Positions 1-8,747 of a stretch of DNA of 64,000 bases are shown piece after piece. The notes below the pieces were generated by a model that saw nothing but the letters and a program-made list of their open reading frames with translations, did no database searches and had not been told where the DNA came from. This DNA is from Agromyces mariniharenae (GTDB taxonomy: Bacteria > Actinomycetota > Actinomycetes > Actinomycetales > Microbacteriaceae): assembly GCF_008122505.1 (NCBI RefSeq), contig NZ_VSSB01000001.1:480891-544890 (forward strand), given 5' to 3'. The translations under genes and the position numbers were made by a program. The first letter of the stretch is position 1; every line of letters begins with the position of its first letter.

Positions 1-160
1 CCGCCGAGCTCCCGACGGGCTCGCCGAGCGCTGGGCCGGCCACGCGTGGCCGAGCGCGCGCCTGCACGCGCACGTGCTGTCGCCGCTGCCCTCGGGCACG
101 TTCCCGGGCGTCGACGACGCCGAGGTGTACGAGTTCCTCGAGGCCCACGCCGACCAGTGA
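1..160 (+). CDS. C-terminal fragment of an unidentified protein
   Basis: An open frame (codons from base 2) enters from the left edge and stops with TGA at 158-160. The visible 52 residues contain AERWAGHAWPSARLHAHVL and end YEFLEAHADQ. I do not recognise the family, and no catalytic motif is visible. The codon pattern (GC-rich third positions) supports a real gene. It is followed by 84 bp carrying the PadR promoter. Confidence 0.5.
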   Translation, partial: RRAPDGLAERWAGHAWPSARLHAHVLSPLPSGTFPGVDDAEVYEFLEAHADQ

Positions 161-202
161 CCGAACGGATGCCGCGGGCGCGCGGCATCCGTCACTTCAT
201 CG

Positions 203-245
203 TGTCTCTTGCAATAGTGTGCGACACACAGTATCGTGTGAGACA
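203..245 (+). promoter_or_regulatory. padR promoter with operator-like inverted repeats, probably leaderless
   Basis: TTGCAA (209-214), 17 bp, then TATCGT (232-237) makes a good -35/-10 pair, and the -10 lies 7 nt before the ATG at 245, so transcription would start at or next to the start codon. The spacer holds GTGTG-CGA-CACAC (217-229), CACAC then GTGTG again (225-240), and outer arms TGTCTC (203-208) and GAGACA (240-245). Overlap of these repeats with the promoter suggests PadR autorepression. This is an inference from sequence. Confidence 0.6.
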
Positions 246-586
246 TGAGCACCGATGACACGACCGCCGGCCACCTGCAGGAACTGCGCCGCGGCACGGT
301 GGTGCTCGCGTGCCTGATCCGGCTGCGCACGCCCGACTACGGGTACGCGCTGCTCGAGTCGCTCGACGACCTCGGCATCATGGTCGACGCGAACACCCTC
401 TACCCGCTCCTGCGCCGACTCGAGAAGCAGGGGCTCCTCACGAGCGAGTGGAACACCGACGAGGCCCGGCCTCGCAAGTTCTACCGCACGAGCGACGCCG
501 GCGAGCGACTCGCCGGCGCGCTCATGAACGACTGGCACCGCATCGACGATGCGCTCGCACGTCTCGACCTGGGAGATGAACGATGA
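245..586 (+). CDS. PadR family transcriptional regulator
   Basis: The 113-residue protein is the size of short PadR repressors. It carries the PadR winged-helix signature: a segment with LRTPDYGYALLESL, then NTLYPLLRRLEKQGLL and the wing with RPRKFYRTSDAG. PadR proteins bind palindromic operators, usually their own, and release on binding a ligand. The start at 245 lacks a Shine-Dalgarno but sits 7 nt after a -10 box, as in a leaderless mRNA. The stop overlaps the next gene's ATG by four bases, so the membrane protein downstream is translationally coupled and is the likely regulatory target. Confidence 0.9.
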   Translation: MSTDDTTAGHLQELRRGTVVLACLIRLRTPDYGYALLESLDDLGIMVDANTLYPLLRRLEKQGLLTSEWNTDEARPRKFYRTSDAGERLAGALMNDWHRIDDALARLDLGDER

Positions 587-1554
587 CCACCCTGACCGAC
601 CGCTACGTGTGGGCTGCGGCCCGCAGCCTGCCCGAGGCCCAGCGCGCCGAGTTCGCGCGTGAGCTCCGCGAGCGCATCGGCGACGTGACCGATGCGAACG
701 TCGAGCGGGGCGCGGCGCCCGCCGACGCCGAGCATGCCGCCCTCGTCGAGCTCGGCGACCCGCTCGCCCTCGCCGCGAGCTACGTCGACCGCCCGCTGCA
801 GCTCATCGGCCCCAAGTACTACCTCATGTGGTGGCGGCTGCTGAAGCTGCTGCTGGCCATCGTCGTGCCGATCGCGGCCGCGGGCGTGCTGCTCGGCCAG
901 GTGGTGGCGGGTGCCGAGGTCGGCGACATGGTCGCCGCGACGGTTTCGACGGCGATCCAGGTCTTCGTGAACCTCTGCTTCTGGGTGACGCTCGTGTTCG
1001 CGGTGCTCGAGCGCAGCCCTGGCGCCTCGATGCCCGCATCCACGTGGACGCCCGACCAGCTGCCACAGCCTCGCGACGACGCCCGCGCCGGGCGGCTCGG
1101 CGACCTCATCGCCTCGCTCGTGTTCCTCGCCCTGTTCGCGGTGCTGATCGTGTGGCAGCAGTTCGGCGTCGTCTGGATCGGCGGCGAGCGCCAGCCGATC
1201 CCGGTGCTCGACCCCGCCCTGTGGTCGTTCTGGATCCCCTGGTTCCTCGTCCTGCTGGTGCTCGAGGCGGTCTTCGCGATCGTCATCTACCTGCGCGGCT
1301 GGACCTGGACGATGGCCGGACTCAACGTGCTCCTGAACGCCGCCTTCGCGATCCCCGCCGTCTGGCTGTTCGTGAGCGGGCAGCTGTTCGCCCCCGAGTT
1401 CGTGGAGGCGATCGGCTGGCCGTGGGGCGAGGGGAGCGACGTCACGGCGGCCGTCCTGCTCATCGTCGTCATCGGCGTGTCGGTGTGGGACGTCGTCGAC
1501 GGGTTCATCAAGGCCGCGCGCAACCGCGGCGGGTCGGCGCTCGGCGGGTACTGA
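583..1554 (+). CDS. PadR-associated multi-pass membrane protein (permease-prefix/HAAS-like)
   Basis: This 323-residue protein begins with a soluble helical segment of about 75 residues (AARSLPEAQRAEFARELRER, then LVELGDPLALAASYVDRP). It resembles the HAAS/permease-prefix domain that commonly accompanies PadR regulators. About six hydrophobic segments follow, for example LLLAIVVPIAAAGVLLG and AAVLLIVVIGVSVWDVV. The function is unknown; such pairs are thought to sense or respond to envelope stress or drugs. It overlaps padR by ATGA and ends before a strong hairpin. Confidence 0.75.
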   Translation: MTTLTDRYVWAAARSLPEAQRAEFARELRERIGDVTDANVERGAAPADAEHAALVELGDPLALAASYVDRPLQLIGPKYYLMWWRLLKLLLAIVVPIAAAGVLLGQVVAGAEVGDMVAATVSTAIQVFVNLCFWVTLVFAVLERSPGASMPASTWTPDQLPQPRDDARAGRLGDLIASLVFLALFAVLIVWQQFGVVWIGGERQPIPVLDPALWSFWIPWFLVLLVLEAVFAIVIYLRGWTWTMAGLNVLLNAAFAIPAVWLFVSGQLFAPEFVEAIGWPWGEGSDVTAAVLLIVVIGVSVWDVVDGFIKAARNRGGSALGGY

Positions 1555-1561
1555 CGCGCCG

Positions 1562-1618
1562 CGACGGCGCGAACGATCCGGATGCGGCTACTTCGGCTGC
1601 ATCCGGATCGCGCCGTCG
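1562..1618. terminator. Bidirectional hairpin terminator
   Basis: Nested inverted repeats form a long stem: CGACGGCGC (1562-1570) pairs with 1610-1618, and GATCCGGATGC (1575-1585) pairs with GCATCCGGATC (1599-1609), with a 13-nt loop and a 4-nt bulge. There is no U-tract. It lies between the convergent membrane-protein and SDR genes, and its right arm codes for the last SDR residues. Confidence 0.7.
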
Positions 1619-2376
1619 AGGCGGATGACCTCCCCGTTCAGCATCGGGTTCGCGATGATCGACCGCACGAGCGCCGCGTACTCGGTCGGATGCCCCAGGC
1701 GCGACGGATGCGGCACCTGCGCCTCGAGCGAGGCGCGCACCTCGTCGGTCATGCCGGCCATCATGGGCGTCTCGAAGATGCCCGGCGCGATGGTCACGAC
1801 GCGGATGAGGAGCTTCGACAGGTCCCGCGCGATCGGCAGGGTCATGCCGGCGACCGCGGCCTTGGACGCCGAGTAGGCGGCCTGCCCGACCTGGCCGTCG
1901 AACGCAGCGACCGACGCCGTGCTCACGATGACGCCCCGCTCGGCCGTCGCCGGACCCCCGGGCACGGACGCCTCCACGGGCTCGGTCGCGGCCATCGCCG
2001 CCGCCGCGAGCCGGGTCACGTTGAACGTGCCGATGAGGTTCACGCGGATCGTGCGCTCGAACGCGTCGAGCGGCGCGGGCCCGTCGCGCCCGACGGTGCG
2101 GTTCGCGGTCACGATCCCGGCGCAGTTCACGGCCACGCGCAGTGGCGCGAGGGCGGATGCCGCGTCGACCGCCGCCTGCACCTCGGTCGCGTTCGCGACG
2201 TCGGCCGCGACGAACCGAGCGCGCTCGCCCAGCTCGGCCGCGGCCTCCTCGCCGCGCGGGCCGGGCAGGTCGACGAGCACGACGGATGCCCCGCCGTCGA
2301 CGAGTGCTCGCGCGGTGGCGCGCCCGAGGCCCGATGCCCCGCCGGTGACGATCGCGGATGCCCCGCTGAGTTCCAT
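1588..2376 (-). CDS. Short-chain dehydrogenase (3-hydroxyacyl-CoA dehydrogenase type-2 like)
   Basis: The 262-residue classical SDR has TGGASGLG near residue 11 (NAD binding), NCAG, a catalytic Ser in [12 protein letters not shown], and YSASK as the catalytic Tyr/Lys pair. The [19 protein letters not shown] context matches the type-2 3-hydroxyacyl-CoA dehydrogenase/HSD17B10-like group, which oxidises 3-hydroxyacyl-CoA in beta-oxidation or branched amino-acid breakdown. The start at 2376 is chosen because AAAGGA lies 6 nt upstream; a longer open frame reaching 2655 is non-coding in character. It lies 74 bp downstream of a thiolase, fitting a two-gene fatty-acid oxidation unit. Confidence 0.85.
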   Translation of the reverse strand: MELSGASAIVTGGASGLGRATARALVDGGASVVLVDLPGPRGEEAAAELGERARFVAADVANATEVQAAVDAASALAPLRVAVNCAGIVTANRTVGRDGPAPLDAFERTIRVNLIGTFNVTRLAAAAMAATEPVEASVPGGPATAERGVIVSTASVAAFDGQVGQAAYSASKAAVAGMTLPIARDLSKLLIRVVTIAPGIFETPMMAGMTDEVRASLEAQVPHPSRLGHPTEYAALVRSIIANPMLNGEVIRLDGAIRMQPK

Positions 2377-2450
2377 GTGCGTCCTTTCGTAGTCCGCTCC
2401 CCGAGCGAGCGCCGGTGCGTGCCGCTTCGACGGGCTCGGCGAGCGGTGGG

Positions 2451-3626
2451 TCAGATGCGCTCGATGATCGTGGCGTTCGCCATGCCGCCGCCCTCGCACA
2501 TGGTCTGCAGCCCGTAGCGTCCGCCGGTGGCCTCGAGCTGGTTCACGAGCGTCGTGAGCAGGCGCGTGCCGCTCGAGCCGAGCGCGTGGCCGAGGGCGAT
2601 GGCGCCGCCGCGGGGGTTGAGCTTCGCGGCATCCGCCCCCGTGTCGGCGAGCCACGCGAGCGGCACCGACGCGAACGCCTCGTTCACCTCGTAGGCGTCG
2701 ATGTCGTCGTGCGTGAGCCCGGCCCGCTCGAGCACCTTGGCCGTCGCCGGGATGACGCCCGTGAGCATGTAGAGCGGGTCGCTGCCGACCACCGTGAACG
2801 AGCGGAACCGCGCGCGCGGCTCGAGCCCCAGCTGCTCGGCGGCCTCGGCACTCATGATGAGCGCGGCCGAGGCGCCGTCGGTGAGCGGCGACGAGTTGCC
2901 GGGCGTGATGCGCCAGTCGAGCTCGGGGAACCGCTCGGCGAGCGCGTCGGTGCGGAACGCCGGGTTCAGCCCGGCGAGCGATTCGACCGACGTCGACGGG
3001 CGCACGGTCTCGTCGACGAGCGCGTCGACGCCCGGCACGGGCACCACCTCGGTGGCGAAGGCTCCTGATGCCCCGGCCTCGGCCGCGAGGCGGTGCGACC
3101 GCGCGGCGAACGCGTCGAGCTCCTCACGCGTGAAGCCCCACTTCGCGGCGATGAGCTCGGCCGACACGCCCTGGTTCACGAGTCCATCGGGGTACCGCGC
3201 GCGCAGGCGCGGGCCGTAGGGGTCGGCGCCGGCCGCGCTCGATCCGAGCGGGACGCGGCTCATCGACTCGACGCCGCACGCGATGACGATGTCGGCCTGG
3301 CCGGCGAGGACCGCCTGCGCGGCGAACGCCGCGGCCTGCTGGCTCGATCCGCACTGCCGGTCGAGGGTCGTGCCGGGCACGGTCTCGGGGAACCCCGCCG
3401 CGAGCACGGCGTTGCGCGTGATGTTGTAGCTCTGCTCGGCGACCTGGCTGACGCATCCGCCGATCACGTCGTCGACGATGCCGGGGTCGAGGTCGTTCCG
3501 CGAGACGAGCGCGTCGAGCACGCCGGCGAGCAGGTCGACGGGGTGCACGCCCGAGAGGATGCCGCCGGGCTTGCCGCGACCGACCGGGGTGCGGATGACG
3601 TCGACGATGACGGCTTCGGTGCTCAT
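2451..3626 (-). CDS. Acetyl-CoA C-acyltransferase (thiolase, FadA-type)
   Basis: The 391-residue length is typical of thiolases. The acyl-accepting Cys is in RQCGSSQQ (about residue 92), the general-base His in [10 protein letters not shown] (about 345) and the second Cys in TMCEGGGMA (about 375). It cleaves 3-oxoacyl-CoA to acetyl-CoA plus a shortened acyl-CoA. Whether it serves degradation or acetoacetyl-CoA synthesis cannot be told from sequence. Pairing with the downstream SDR suggests beta-oxidation. A TAGGCT box 6 nt before the ATG and no usable Shine-Dalgarno point to a leaderless mRNA. Confidence 0.9.
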   Translation of the reverse strand: MSTEAVIVDVIRTPVGRGKPGGILSGVHPVDLLAGVLDALVSRNDLDPGIVDDVIGGCVSQVAEQSYNITRNAVLAAGFPETVPGTTLDRQCGSSQQAAAFAAQAVLAGQADIVIACGVESMSRVPLGSSAAGADPYGPRLRARYPDGLVNQGVSAELIAAKWGFTREELDAFAARSHRLAAEAGASGAFATEVVPVPGVDALVDETVRPSTSVESLAGLNPAFRTDALAERFPELDWRITPGNSSPLTDGASAALIMSAEAAEQLGLEPRARFRSFTVVGSDPLYMLTGVIPATAKVLERAGLTHDDIDAYEVNEAFASVPLAWLADTGADAAKLNPRGGAIALGHALGSSGTRLLTTLVNQLEATGGRYGLQTMCEGGGMANATIIERI

Positions 3627-3632
3627 GCCTTC

Positions 3633-3638
3633 AGCCTA
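3633..3638 (-). promoter_or_regulatory. -10 box of leaderless thiolase promoter
   Basis: Read on the minus strand, TAGGCT ends 6 nt before the thiolase ATG at 3626, placing the likely transcription start at the start codon. The only purine-rich run (GAAGG) is 2-3 nt from the ATG, too close for a normal Shine-Dalgarno. Confidence 0.5.
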
Positions 3639-3664
3639 CGTGCGGCCGACGGTCGAGCGGCCGG

Positions 3665-5158
3665 TCACTCGACCACCGAGGCCGACACCAGCTCGCGCTC
3701 GACCAGCACGGGCTCGCGCTCGGGGAGCACGAGCGGGTGCGTGCCCGCCATGGCCTCGATCACGCGAACGACCTGGCAGCTGTAGCCGTACTCGTTGTCG
3801 TACCAGACGTAGAGCACCGCGTCGGTGCCGTCGGCGATCGTGGCGAGCCCGTCGACGATGCCGGCCCGGTTCGACCCGACGAAGTCGGTCGACACCACCT
3901 CGGGCGACTCGATGTAGTCGACCTGCTGGCGCAGCGGCGACGTGAGCGAGACCTGGCGCAGGTAGCGGTTGAGCTCGGTCTTGTCGGTCGGGCGCTCGAG
4001 CTGCAGGTTGAGGATCGCGAGCGACACGTCGGGCGTGGGCACGCGGATCGCGCTGCCCGTCAACCTGCCCGCGAACTCGGGCAGCGCCTTCGCGACGGCC
4101 TTCGCCGCCCCGGTCTCGGTGATGACCATGTTGAGGGCGGCCGAGCGTCCGCGGCGATCGCCCGCGTGGAAGTTGTCGATGAGGTTCTGGTCGTTCGTGA
4201 ACGAGTGCACCGTCTCGACGTGGCCGCGCACGACGCCGTACGCGTCGTTCACCGCCTTGAGCACTGGGGTGATCGCGTTGGTGGTGCAGGACGCCGCGGA
4301 GAGGATGCGGTCGGACGTCGCGATGTCGCCGTGGTTGATGCCGTGCACGATGTTCTTGATCGCGCCCTTGCCTGGTGCCGTCAGCAGCACGCGCGCGACG
4401 CCCCGCGACTGCAGGTGCTGCGCGAGGCCCTCGGCGTCGCGCCAGCGGCCCGTGTTGTCGACGACGATGGCGTCGCGGATGCCGTAGGCGGTGTAGTCGA
4501 TCGTCGCCGGGTCGTTCGAGTAGATGACCTGGATGAGCGTGCCGTTCGCGAGGATCGTGTTGCGCTGCTCGTCGACCTCGATCGTGCCCGCGAACGGGCC
4601 GTGCACCGAGTCGCGGCGCAGCAGGCTGGCGCGCTTCACGAGGTCGTTCGCCGAGCCCTTGCGCACGACGATCGCGCGCAGGCGCAGGCCCCGGCCGCCG
4701 CCCGTGTGCGCGATGAGGATGCGGGCGAGGAGGCGCCCGATCCGGCCGAAGCCGTACAGCACGACGTCGGTGCCGGCCGGTTCGTCGTCGCCGGCGGAGA
4801 CGAGCACAGGGGCGAGCTCGACGCGCAGGAAGTCGACGAGCGGCATCCGCTCGCCCGACTCGCGATAGCGCGCGACGAGTCGCGCGACGTCGATCGACGC
4901 CGGGCCGGGGCGCAGCTCGCGCAGGGCCTCGAGCACGCGCATGGTGTCGGCGAGCGGCAGCTCCTCGTCACCGGCCTGGCGTGCGAAGCGATGGGCCTTC
5001 AGCAGCTCGATCGCCGAGCGGTTGATGAGGCGCCGGCCGTGGATCGAGGTCACCACCCCGTGGTCCCGGTAGAGGCCACCGACGAGCGGGATCATCCGCT
5101 CGGCGAGCTCCTCCCTGGCGATCCATTCGGTGCGTCGGGCGTCGAACTCGTGGCTCAC
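3665..5158 (-). CDS. gap: Glyceraldehyde-3-phosphate dehydrogenase, long form with N-terminal extension
   Basis: This 497-residue protein has about 130 extra N-terminal residues before the dinucleotide-binding start VVLYGFGRIGRLLARIL (about 132). The catalytic Cys is in SAASCTTNAI (about 291), and the C-terminus has WYDNEYGYSCQVVRVIE. Ordinary GAPDH has about 335 residues. Long forms of about 480 residues are known in actinobacteria, for example GapB of Corynebacterium glutamicum, which works mainly in gluconeogenesis; that role here is inferred from similarity. The GTG start at 5158 is preceded by GAGAGGAA. It is monocistronic, with no glycolytic neighbours. Confidence 0.88.
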   Translation of the reverse strand: MSHEFDARRTEWIAREELAERMIPLVGGLYRDHGVVTSIHGRRLINRSAIELLKAHRFARQAGDEELPLADTMRVLEALRELRPGPASIDVARLVARYRESGERMPLVDFLRVELAPVLVSAGDDEPAGTDVVLYGFGRIGRLLARILIAHTGGGRGLRLRAIVVRKGSANDLVKRASLLRRDSVHGPFAGTIEVDEQRNTILANGTLIQVIYSNDPATIDYTAYGIRDAIVVDNTGRWRDAEGLAQHLQSRGVARVLLTAPGKGAIKNIVHGINHGDIATSDRILSAASCTTNAITPVLKAVNDAYGVVRGHVETVHSFTNDQNLIDNFHAGDRRGRSAALNMVITETGAAKAVAKALPEFAGRLTGSAIRVPTPDVSLAILNLQLERPTDKTELNRYLRQVSLTSPLRQQVDYIESPEVVSTDFVGSNRAGIVDGLATIADGTDAVLYVWYDNEYGYSCQVVRVIEAMAGTHPLVLPEREPVLVERELVSASVVE

Positions 5159-5354
5159 GTCGTTCCTCTCCGGCTCGCGCGCGTGGCGTCGTCGCCGTGG
5201 TCATGCTCGGGCCGTACGCGCGGGTGGGCAGCGCCGACCGTCGGTGTTCCGGGGGGATGCCTCGATCATAGGCGGCCCCGACTGGACGTGCGGTGTACGC
5301 GGCGGCGCATGCCGACGGCCCGCATGGCCGCGGGGGCCAGCGGGACGGCCGCGG

Positions 5355-5675
5355 TCAGCCGACCGGCGTCTCCTCGTCGTCGACGAACCGGACGTCGTAC
5401 GCGGCGACGCGCTGGGGGACGCCCTCGAAGACGGCGGCGCGGGCGTCGGACGCCAGGTACGCCTCCTCGAGGCGCAGGAACGCCTGCTGGTCGCCCGGCG
5501 TGCTCACGGCCCAGACGAACTCGTTCGACGCCCGCAGGCCGTAGGCGAACTCGATCGTGAACCCCGCGGGCGGGCGGACGGCGGGCATCGCGCCGCGCCA
5601 CCACTCGACGAACGCGTCGTACTCCCCGTCGACGAGCGTGTACCTGCGCAGCTGAGTCGTCTTCACCCGACCCAT
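5355..5675 (-). CDS. NIPSNAP-like small protein
   Basis: About 106 residues: an opening KTTQLRRYTLVDGEYDAF, then VEWWRGAMPAVRPPAGFTIEFAY and ending near VFEGVPQRVAAYDVRFVDDE. This fits the NIPSNAP/ferredoxin-like alpha-beta fold, whose biochemical role is unclear. ATG at 5675 is used; GTG at 5666 (VKTTQLRRY) is a plausible alternative because family members often start there. Neither has a strong Shine-Dalgarno. It stands alone between gap and a small membrane protein. Confidence 0.65.
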   Translation of the reverse strand: MGRVKTTQLRRYTLVDGEYDAFVEWWRGAMPAVRPPAGFTIEFAYGLRASNEFVWAVSTPGDQQAFLRLEEAYLASDARAAVFEGVPQRVAAYDVRFVDDEETPVG

Positions 5676-5832
5676 TCTGCACCGCGCGGCGGACCCGTAT
5701 CGCATGCGCGACACTCTGGGAAACCCCTCGACAGGACGATCGAACTGTGGTCGAGTGACGCCAAGAGGCGCTCACCGTCGCCCGGCCAGGTGCGATGGCA
5801 TGTTCGCCTGATCCCGAAGGGAAGGAAGCTCC

Positions 5833-5994
5833 ATGAACATCCTCCTGATCATCGTCGCCATCGTCGCCATCATCCTGCTGTTCACCGGCGGCTTCGTGCA
5901 GTCGCTGAACTTCCTGCTGTGGGTGGGCATCGTCCTGCTCGTGATCGCAGTGATCGTGTGGCTGGTGCGGATGCTCAGCAACCGCCGAGCCTGA
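5833..5994 (+). CDS. Small two-helix membrane protein (53 aa)
   Basis: ATG at 5833 follows a clear AAGGAAG Shine-Dalgarno and opens a 53-codon frame ending with TGA at 5992-5994. The product is almost wholly hydrophobic: MNILLIIVAIVAIILLFTGG, then FLLWVGIVLLVIAVIVWLV, ending MLSNRRA. Two membrane spans with a positively charged tail are predicted. I do not recognise a named family; similar short membrane proteins are common in actinobacteria and often stress-linked. The good ribosome site and codon use make it a credible gene despite its size. Confidence 0.7.
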   Translation: MNILLIIVAIVAIILLFTGGFVQSLNFLLWVGIVLLVIAVIVWLVRMLSNRRA

Positions 5995-6147
5995 CCTCGA
6001 CGCGCCACGCCTGGGCGGGCCGTATACTCGTCCCGTCCAGGCGCCTGCGCGCCAGTGCTCGGAAAAAGGGCACGAAGCCGGCCCCGCGAGCGGCCGCGCG
6101 AGACACATACGGAACCCCGCATCCGTCATCGTCTCCAAGGACTCGCC

Positions 6148-7803
6148 ATGGCCTCCGTCTCCGCGCACGTCGCCCACGCCGTCTCCGCCCACGTCGACCA
6201 CGTCTTCGGCCTCATGGGCAACGGCAACGCCGCGTTCCTCGACGCCCTCCACGACGTCCCGGTCGCCTACACCGCCGTCCGGCACGAGCAGGGCGCCGTC
6301 GTCGCCGCGGACGCGTACTTCCGCGCGTCGGGCCGGCTCGCCGTCGCGACCGCCACCTACGGCGCCGGCTTCACGAACACGCTGACCGCGCTCGCCGAGG
6401 CCGTGCAGGCGAGGGTGCCACTTGTCCTCGTCGTCGGCGACGAGCCGACGTCGGGCCCGCGCCCGTGGGGCGTCGACCAGGTCGCGCTCGCCTCGGCCGT
6501 CGGCGCGCGCACGTACACGGTGGGCCGAACGGATGCCGCGGCCACGACGGTCATCGCGATCGAGCACGCCCTCGCCTACCGCGTGCCGACCGTGCTCGCG
6601 ATCCCCTACGACGTCGGTACGCGTGACGCGGGCGACCTCCCCGAGGTCCCGTCACCCGTCCTGCCGCCGGCCGTCACCCCGGCCGGCCCGTTCGGCACCC
6701 AGGCGGTCGCCGGCCTCGCACGCGTGCTCGCCGAGGCGGAGCGCCCCTTCCTCCTCGCCGGCCGCGGCGCCTGGCTGGCCGGCGCCGGCCGGGCGCTCGG
6801 AGACCTCGCCGAGGCCACCGGCGCGATCACCGGGTCGACGGCGCTCGGCCGCGGGGTCTTCCCCGATGCGCGCTTCGACCTCGGCGTGACGGGCGGCTTC
6901 GGCGCCGAGGGCGCGATGACGCTCGTGCGCGAGGCCGACGTCGCGGTGGTCTTCGGAGCGTCGCTCAACCAGTTCACGATGCGCTTCGGCGACCTGTTCG
7001 CGCCCGGCACCCGCGTGGTGCAGGTGGACGTGGCGCCCGCGGCGACGCATCCGCACGTCGGCGGCTACGTGCGGGGCGACGCGGCCGTGGTGGCCCGGGC
7101 GCTCGTGCACGAGCTGGCCGCCCTCGACGCGACGCCGTCGGGATGGCGCTATTCGATCGACCTCGCCCCGCTCCGGGCGCGCGATCCCGGCACGGGCGTC
7201 GTCGCGGCCGACGGACGGCTCGACCCGCGCACGGTCGCGGCGCGCATCGGCGAGCTGCTGCCCGACGACCGCGTCGTCGTGTCCGACGGCGGGCACTTCA
7301 TCGGCTGGGCCAACATGCACTGGCCGGTCGCGTCGCCCGACCGCATGCTCATGGTCGGGACCGCGTTCCAGTCGATCGGCCTCGGCTTCCCGAGCGTGGC
7401 GGGCGCAGCGGCGGCGAAGCCCGACGCGACGGTCGTGCTCACGACGGGTGACGGCGGCGGCCTGATGGCGCTCGCCGACCTCGAGACCGCCGTGCGCGCG
7501 GCGGGCGGACGCGGCGTCGCCGTCGTGTGGAACGACGCGGCCTATGGGGCCGAGGTGCACCTCTACGGCCTGCAGGGCTACGCCGAACCGCCCATGCGCA
7601 TCCCCGAGGTGGACTTCGCGGCGCTCGGGGCGGCCGTCGGCGCCGAGGGCGTGGTCGTGCGCGAGCTCGCCGACCTCGACCGCCTCGGCGCCTGGGCGGC
7701 GGAGCCCGTCGACGAGCGTCGGTTCCTGGTGCTCGACTGCCGCATCTCGGGCTCGGTCATCGCGCCGTACCAGCACGAGATCATCGCCGTGAACACCCGC
7801 TGA
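6148..7803 (+). CDS. Thiamine pyrophosphate-dependent enzyme (2-oxoacid decarboxylase/acetolactate synthase superfamily)
   Basis: The 551-residue protein has the three-domain layout of ThDP decarboxylases. The cofactor-activating Glu is in RHEQG (E47), the central domain lies at about 170-320, and the ThDP/Mg motif runs from GDGGG (from 434) to WNDAAYG (N462). CCAAGGA precedes the chosen ATG. Its place directly before the homoprotocatechuate genes suggests an aromatic 2-oxoacid decarboxylase feeding the pathway (phenylpyruvate- or benzoylformate-type), but substrate cannot be read from sequence. A TATACT box at 6023-6028, with a CGTATAC core like the GntR sites downstream, may drive it. Confidence 0.8.
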   Translation: MASVSAHVAHAVSAHVDHVFGLMGNGNAAFLDALHDVPVAYTAVRHEQGAVVAADAYFRASGRLAVATATYGAGFTNTLTALAEAVQARVPLVLVVGDEPTSGPRPWGVDQVALASAVGARTYTVGRTDAAATTVIAIEHALAYRVPTVLAIPYDVGTRDAGDLPEVPSPVLPPAVTPAGPFGTQAVAGLARVLAEAERPFLLAGRGAWLAGAGRALGDLAEATGAITGSTALGRGVFPDARFDLGVTGGFGAEGAMTLVREADVAVVFGASLNQFTMRFGDLFAPGTRVVQVDVAPAATHPHVGGYVRGDAAVVARALVHELAALDATPSGWRYSIDLAPLRARDPGTGVVAADGRLDPRTVAARIGELLPDDRVVVSDGGHFIGWANMHWPVASPDRMLMVGTAFQSIGLGFPSVAGAAAAKPDATVVLTTGDGGGLMALADLETAVRAAGGRGVAVVWNDAAYGAEVHLYGLQGYAEPPMRIPEVDFAALGAAVGAEGVVVRELADLDRLGAWAAEPVDERRFLVLDCRISGSVIAPYQHEIIAVNTR

Positions 7804-7840
7804 GCCGCATCCGAGCGGATGCCGCGACACGACGCGCACG

Positions 7841-7854
7841 GATCGTATACGATC
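7841..7854. promoter_or_regulatory. Palindromic operator for the hpa GntR regulator
   Basis: GATCGTATACGATC is a perfect 14-bp palindrome 107 bp before hpaH. Its right half contains TACGAT, a credible -10 box, so a bound repressor would block transcription. A near copy lies at 9577. The GntR-FCD regulator encoded at 11113 is the obvious candidate; this assignment is inferred. Confidence 0.7.
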
Positions 7855-7961
7855 GCAGCAGCGTCGTCAGCGGCATCCGACGACGCCCGCAGCGGCCACG
7901 GCCCGGCGGCGGCACCGCCGCATCAGATACCAGCAGCATCCGACGACGAAGTGGAGCGCAC

Positions 7962-8747
7962 GTGCTCGACCCAACGCAGATCGCGGCGATCGCCGACGAG
8001 CTCGCCGACGCCGACCGGACCCGCACAACGGTGCCGTTGCTCACCGCCCGGAACACCGGCATGACCGTCGAGGACGCCTACGCCGTGCAGCGCGAGTGGG
8101 CCGAGCGCGGCGTCGCCGCCGGCCGCCGCGTCGTCGGTCGCAAGATCGGCCTGACCTCGAAGGTCATGCAGGCCGCCACCGGCATCACGGAGCCCGACTA
8201 CGGCGTGATCTTCGACGACATGGTGATCGAGTCCGGGGCATCCGTCGAGTTCGACCGCTTCTCGAACGTGCGCATCGAGGTGGAGCTCGCGTTCGTGCTG
8301 CACGACCGGCTGGAGGGGCCGGGCACGACGATCTTCGACGTGCTCGACGCGACCGCCTACGTCGTGCCGGCGCTCGAGATCCTGAACTCGCACGTCGAGC
8401 TCGAGGGTCGCACGATCGTCGACACGATCTCGGACAACGCCGCGATGGGCGCGATGGTCGTGGGCGGCCGGCCCGTGAAGCCCGACGCGGTCGACCTGCG
8501 CTGGGTCTCGGCGCTGCTGTCGCGCAACCAGGTGATCGAGGAGTCGGGCGTCGCCGCGGCCGTGCTCGGGCACCCCGCCATGGGCGTCGCCTGGCTCGCG
8601 AACAAGCTCGCCCAGCACGGGCAGGCCCTCGACGCGGGCGAGATCATCCTCGCCGGCTCGTTCACGCGGCCGATGTGGGTGCACCGCGGCGACACGGTGC
8701 ACGCGGACTACCGCGAGTTGGGAACGGTGACATGCCGGTTCGAATGA
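7962..8747 (+). CDS. hpaH: 2-oxo-hept-4-ene-1,7-dioate hydratase
   Basis: This 261-residue protein belongs to the 2-keto-4-pentenoate hydratase family, part of the FAH superfamily. The metal-binding region has RIEVELAFVLHDRL, and AYVVPALEILNSH and TISDNAAMGAMVVGG are characteristic. It adds water to the dienoate or enoate product formed after decarboxylation in the homoprotocatechuate meta pathway. The GTG start at 7962 has GTGGAG 5 nt upstream; the longer upstream frame is unlike coding sequence. It overlaps the next gene, so coupling is likely. The general family is certain; the specific substrate comes from the gene neighbourhood. Confidence 0.85.
   Translation: MLDPTQIAAIADELADADRTRTTVPLLTARNTGMTVEDAYAVQREWAERGVAAGRRVVGRKIGLTSKVMQAATGITEPDYGVIFDDMVIESGASVEFDRFSNVRIEVELAFVLHDRLEGPGTTIFDVLDATAYVVPALEILNSHVELEGRTIVDTISDNAAMGAMVVGGRPVKPDAVDLRWVSALLSRNQVIEESGVAAAVLGHPAMGVAWLANKLAQHGQALDAGEIILAGSFTRPMWVHRGDTVHADYRELGTVTCRFE

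Noticed and set aside
6021..6027. CGTATAC as a third full GntR operator before the TPP gene.
   Set aside because: Only the core seven bases match; the flanks do not continue the palindrome, so it is noted but not called as a site.
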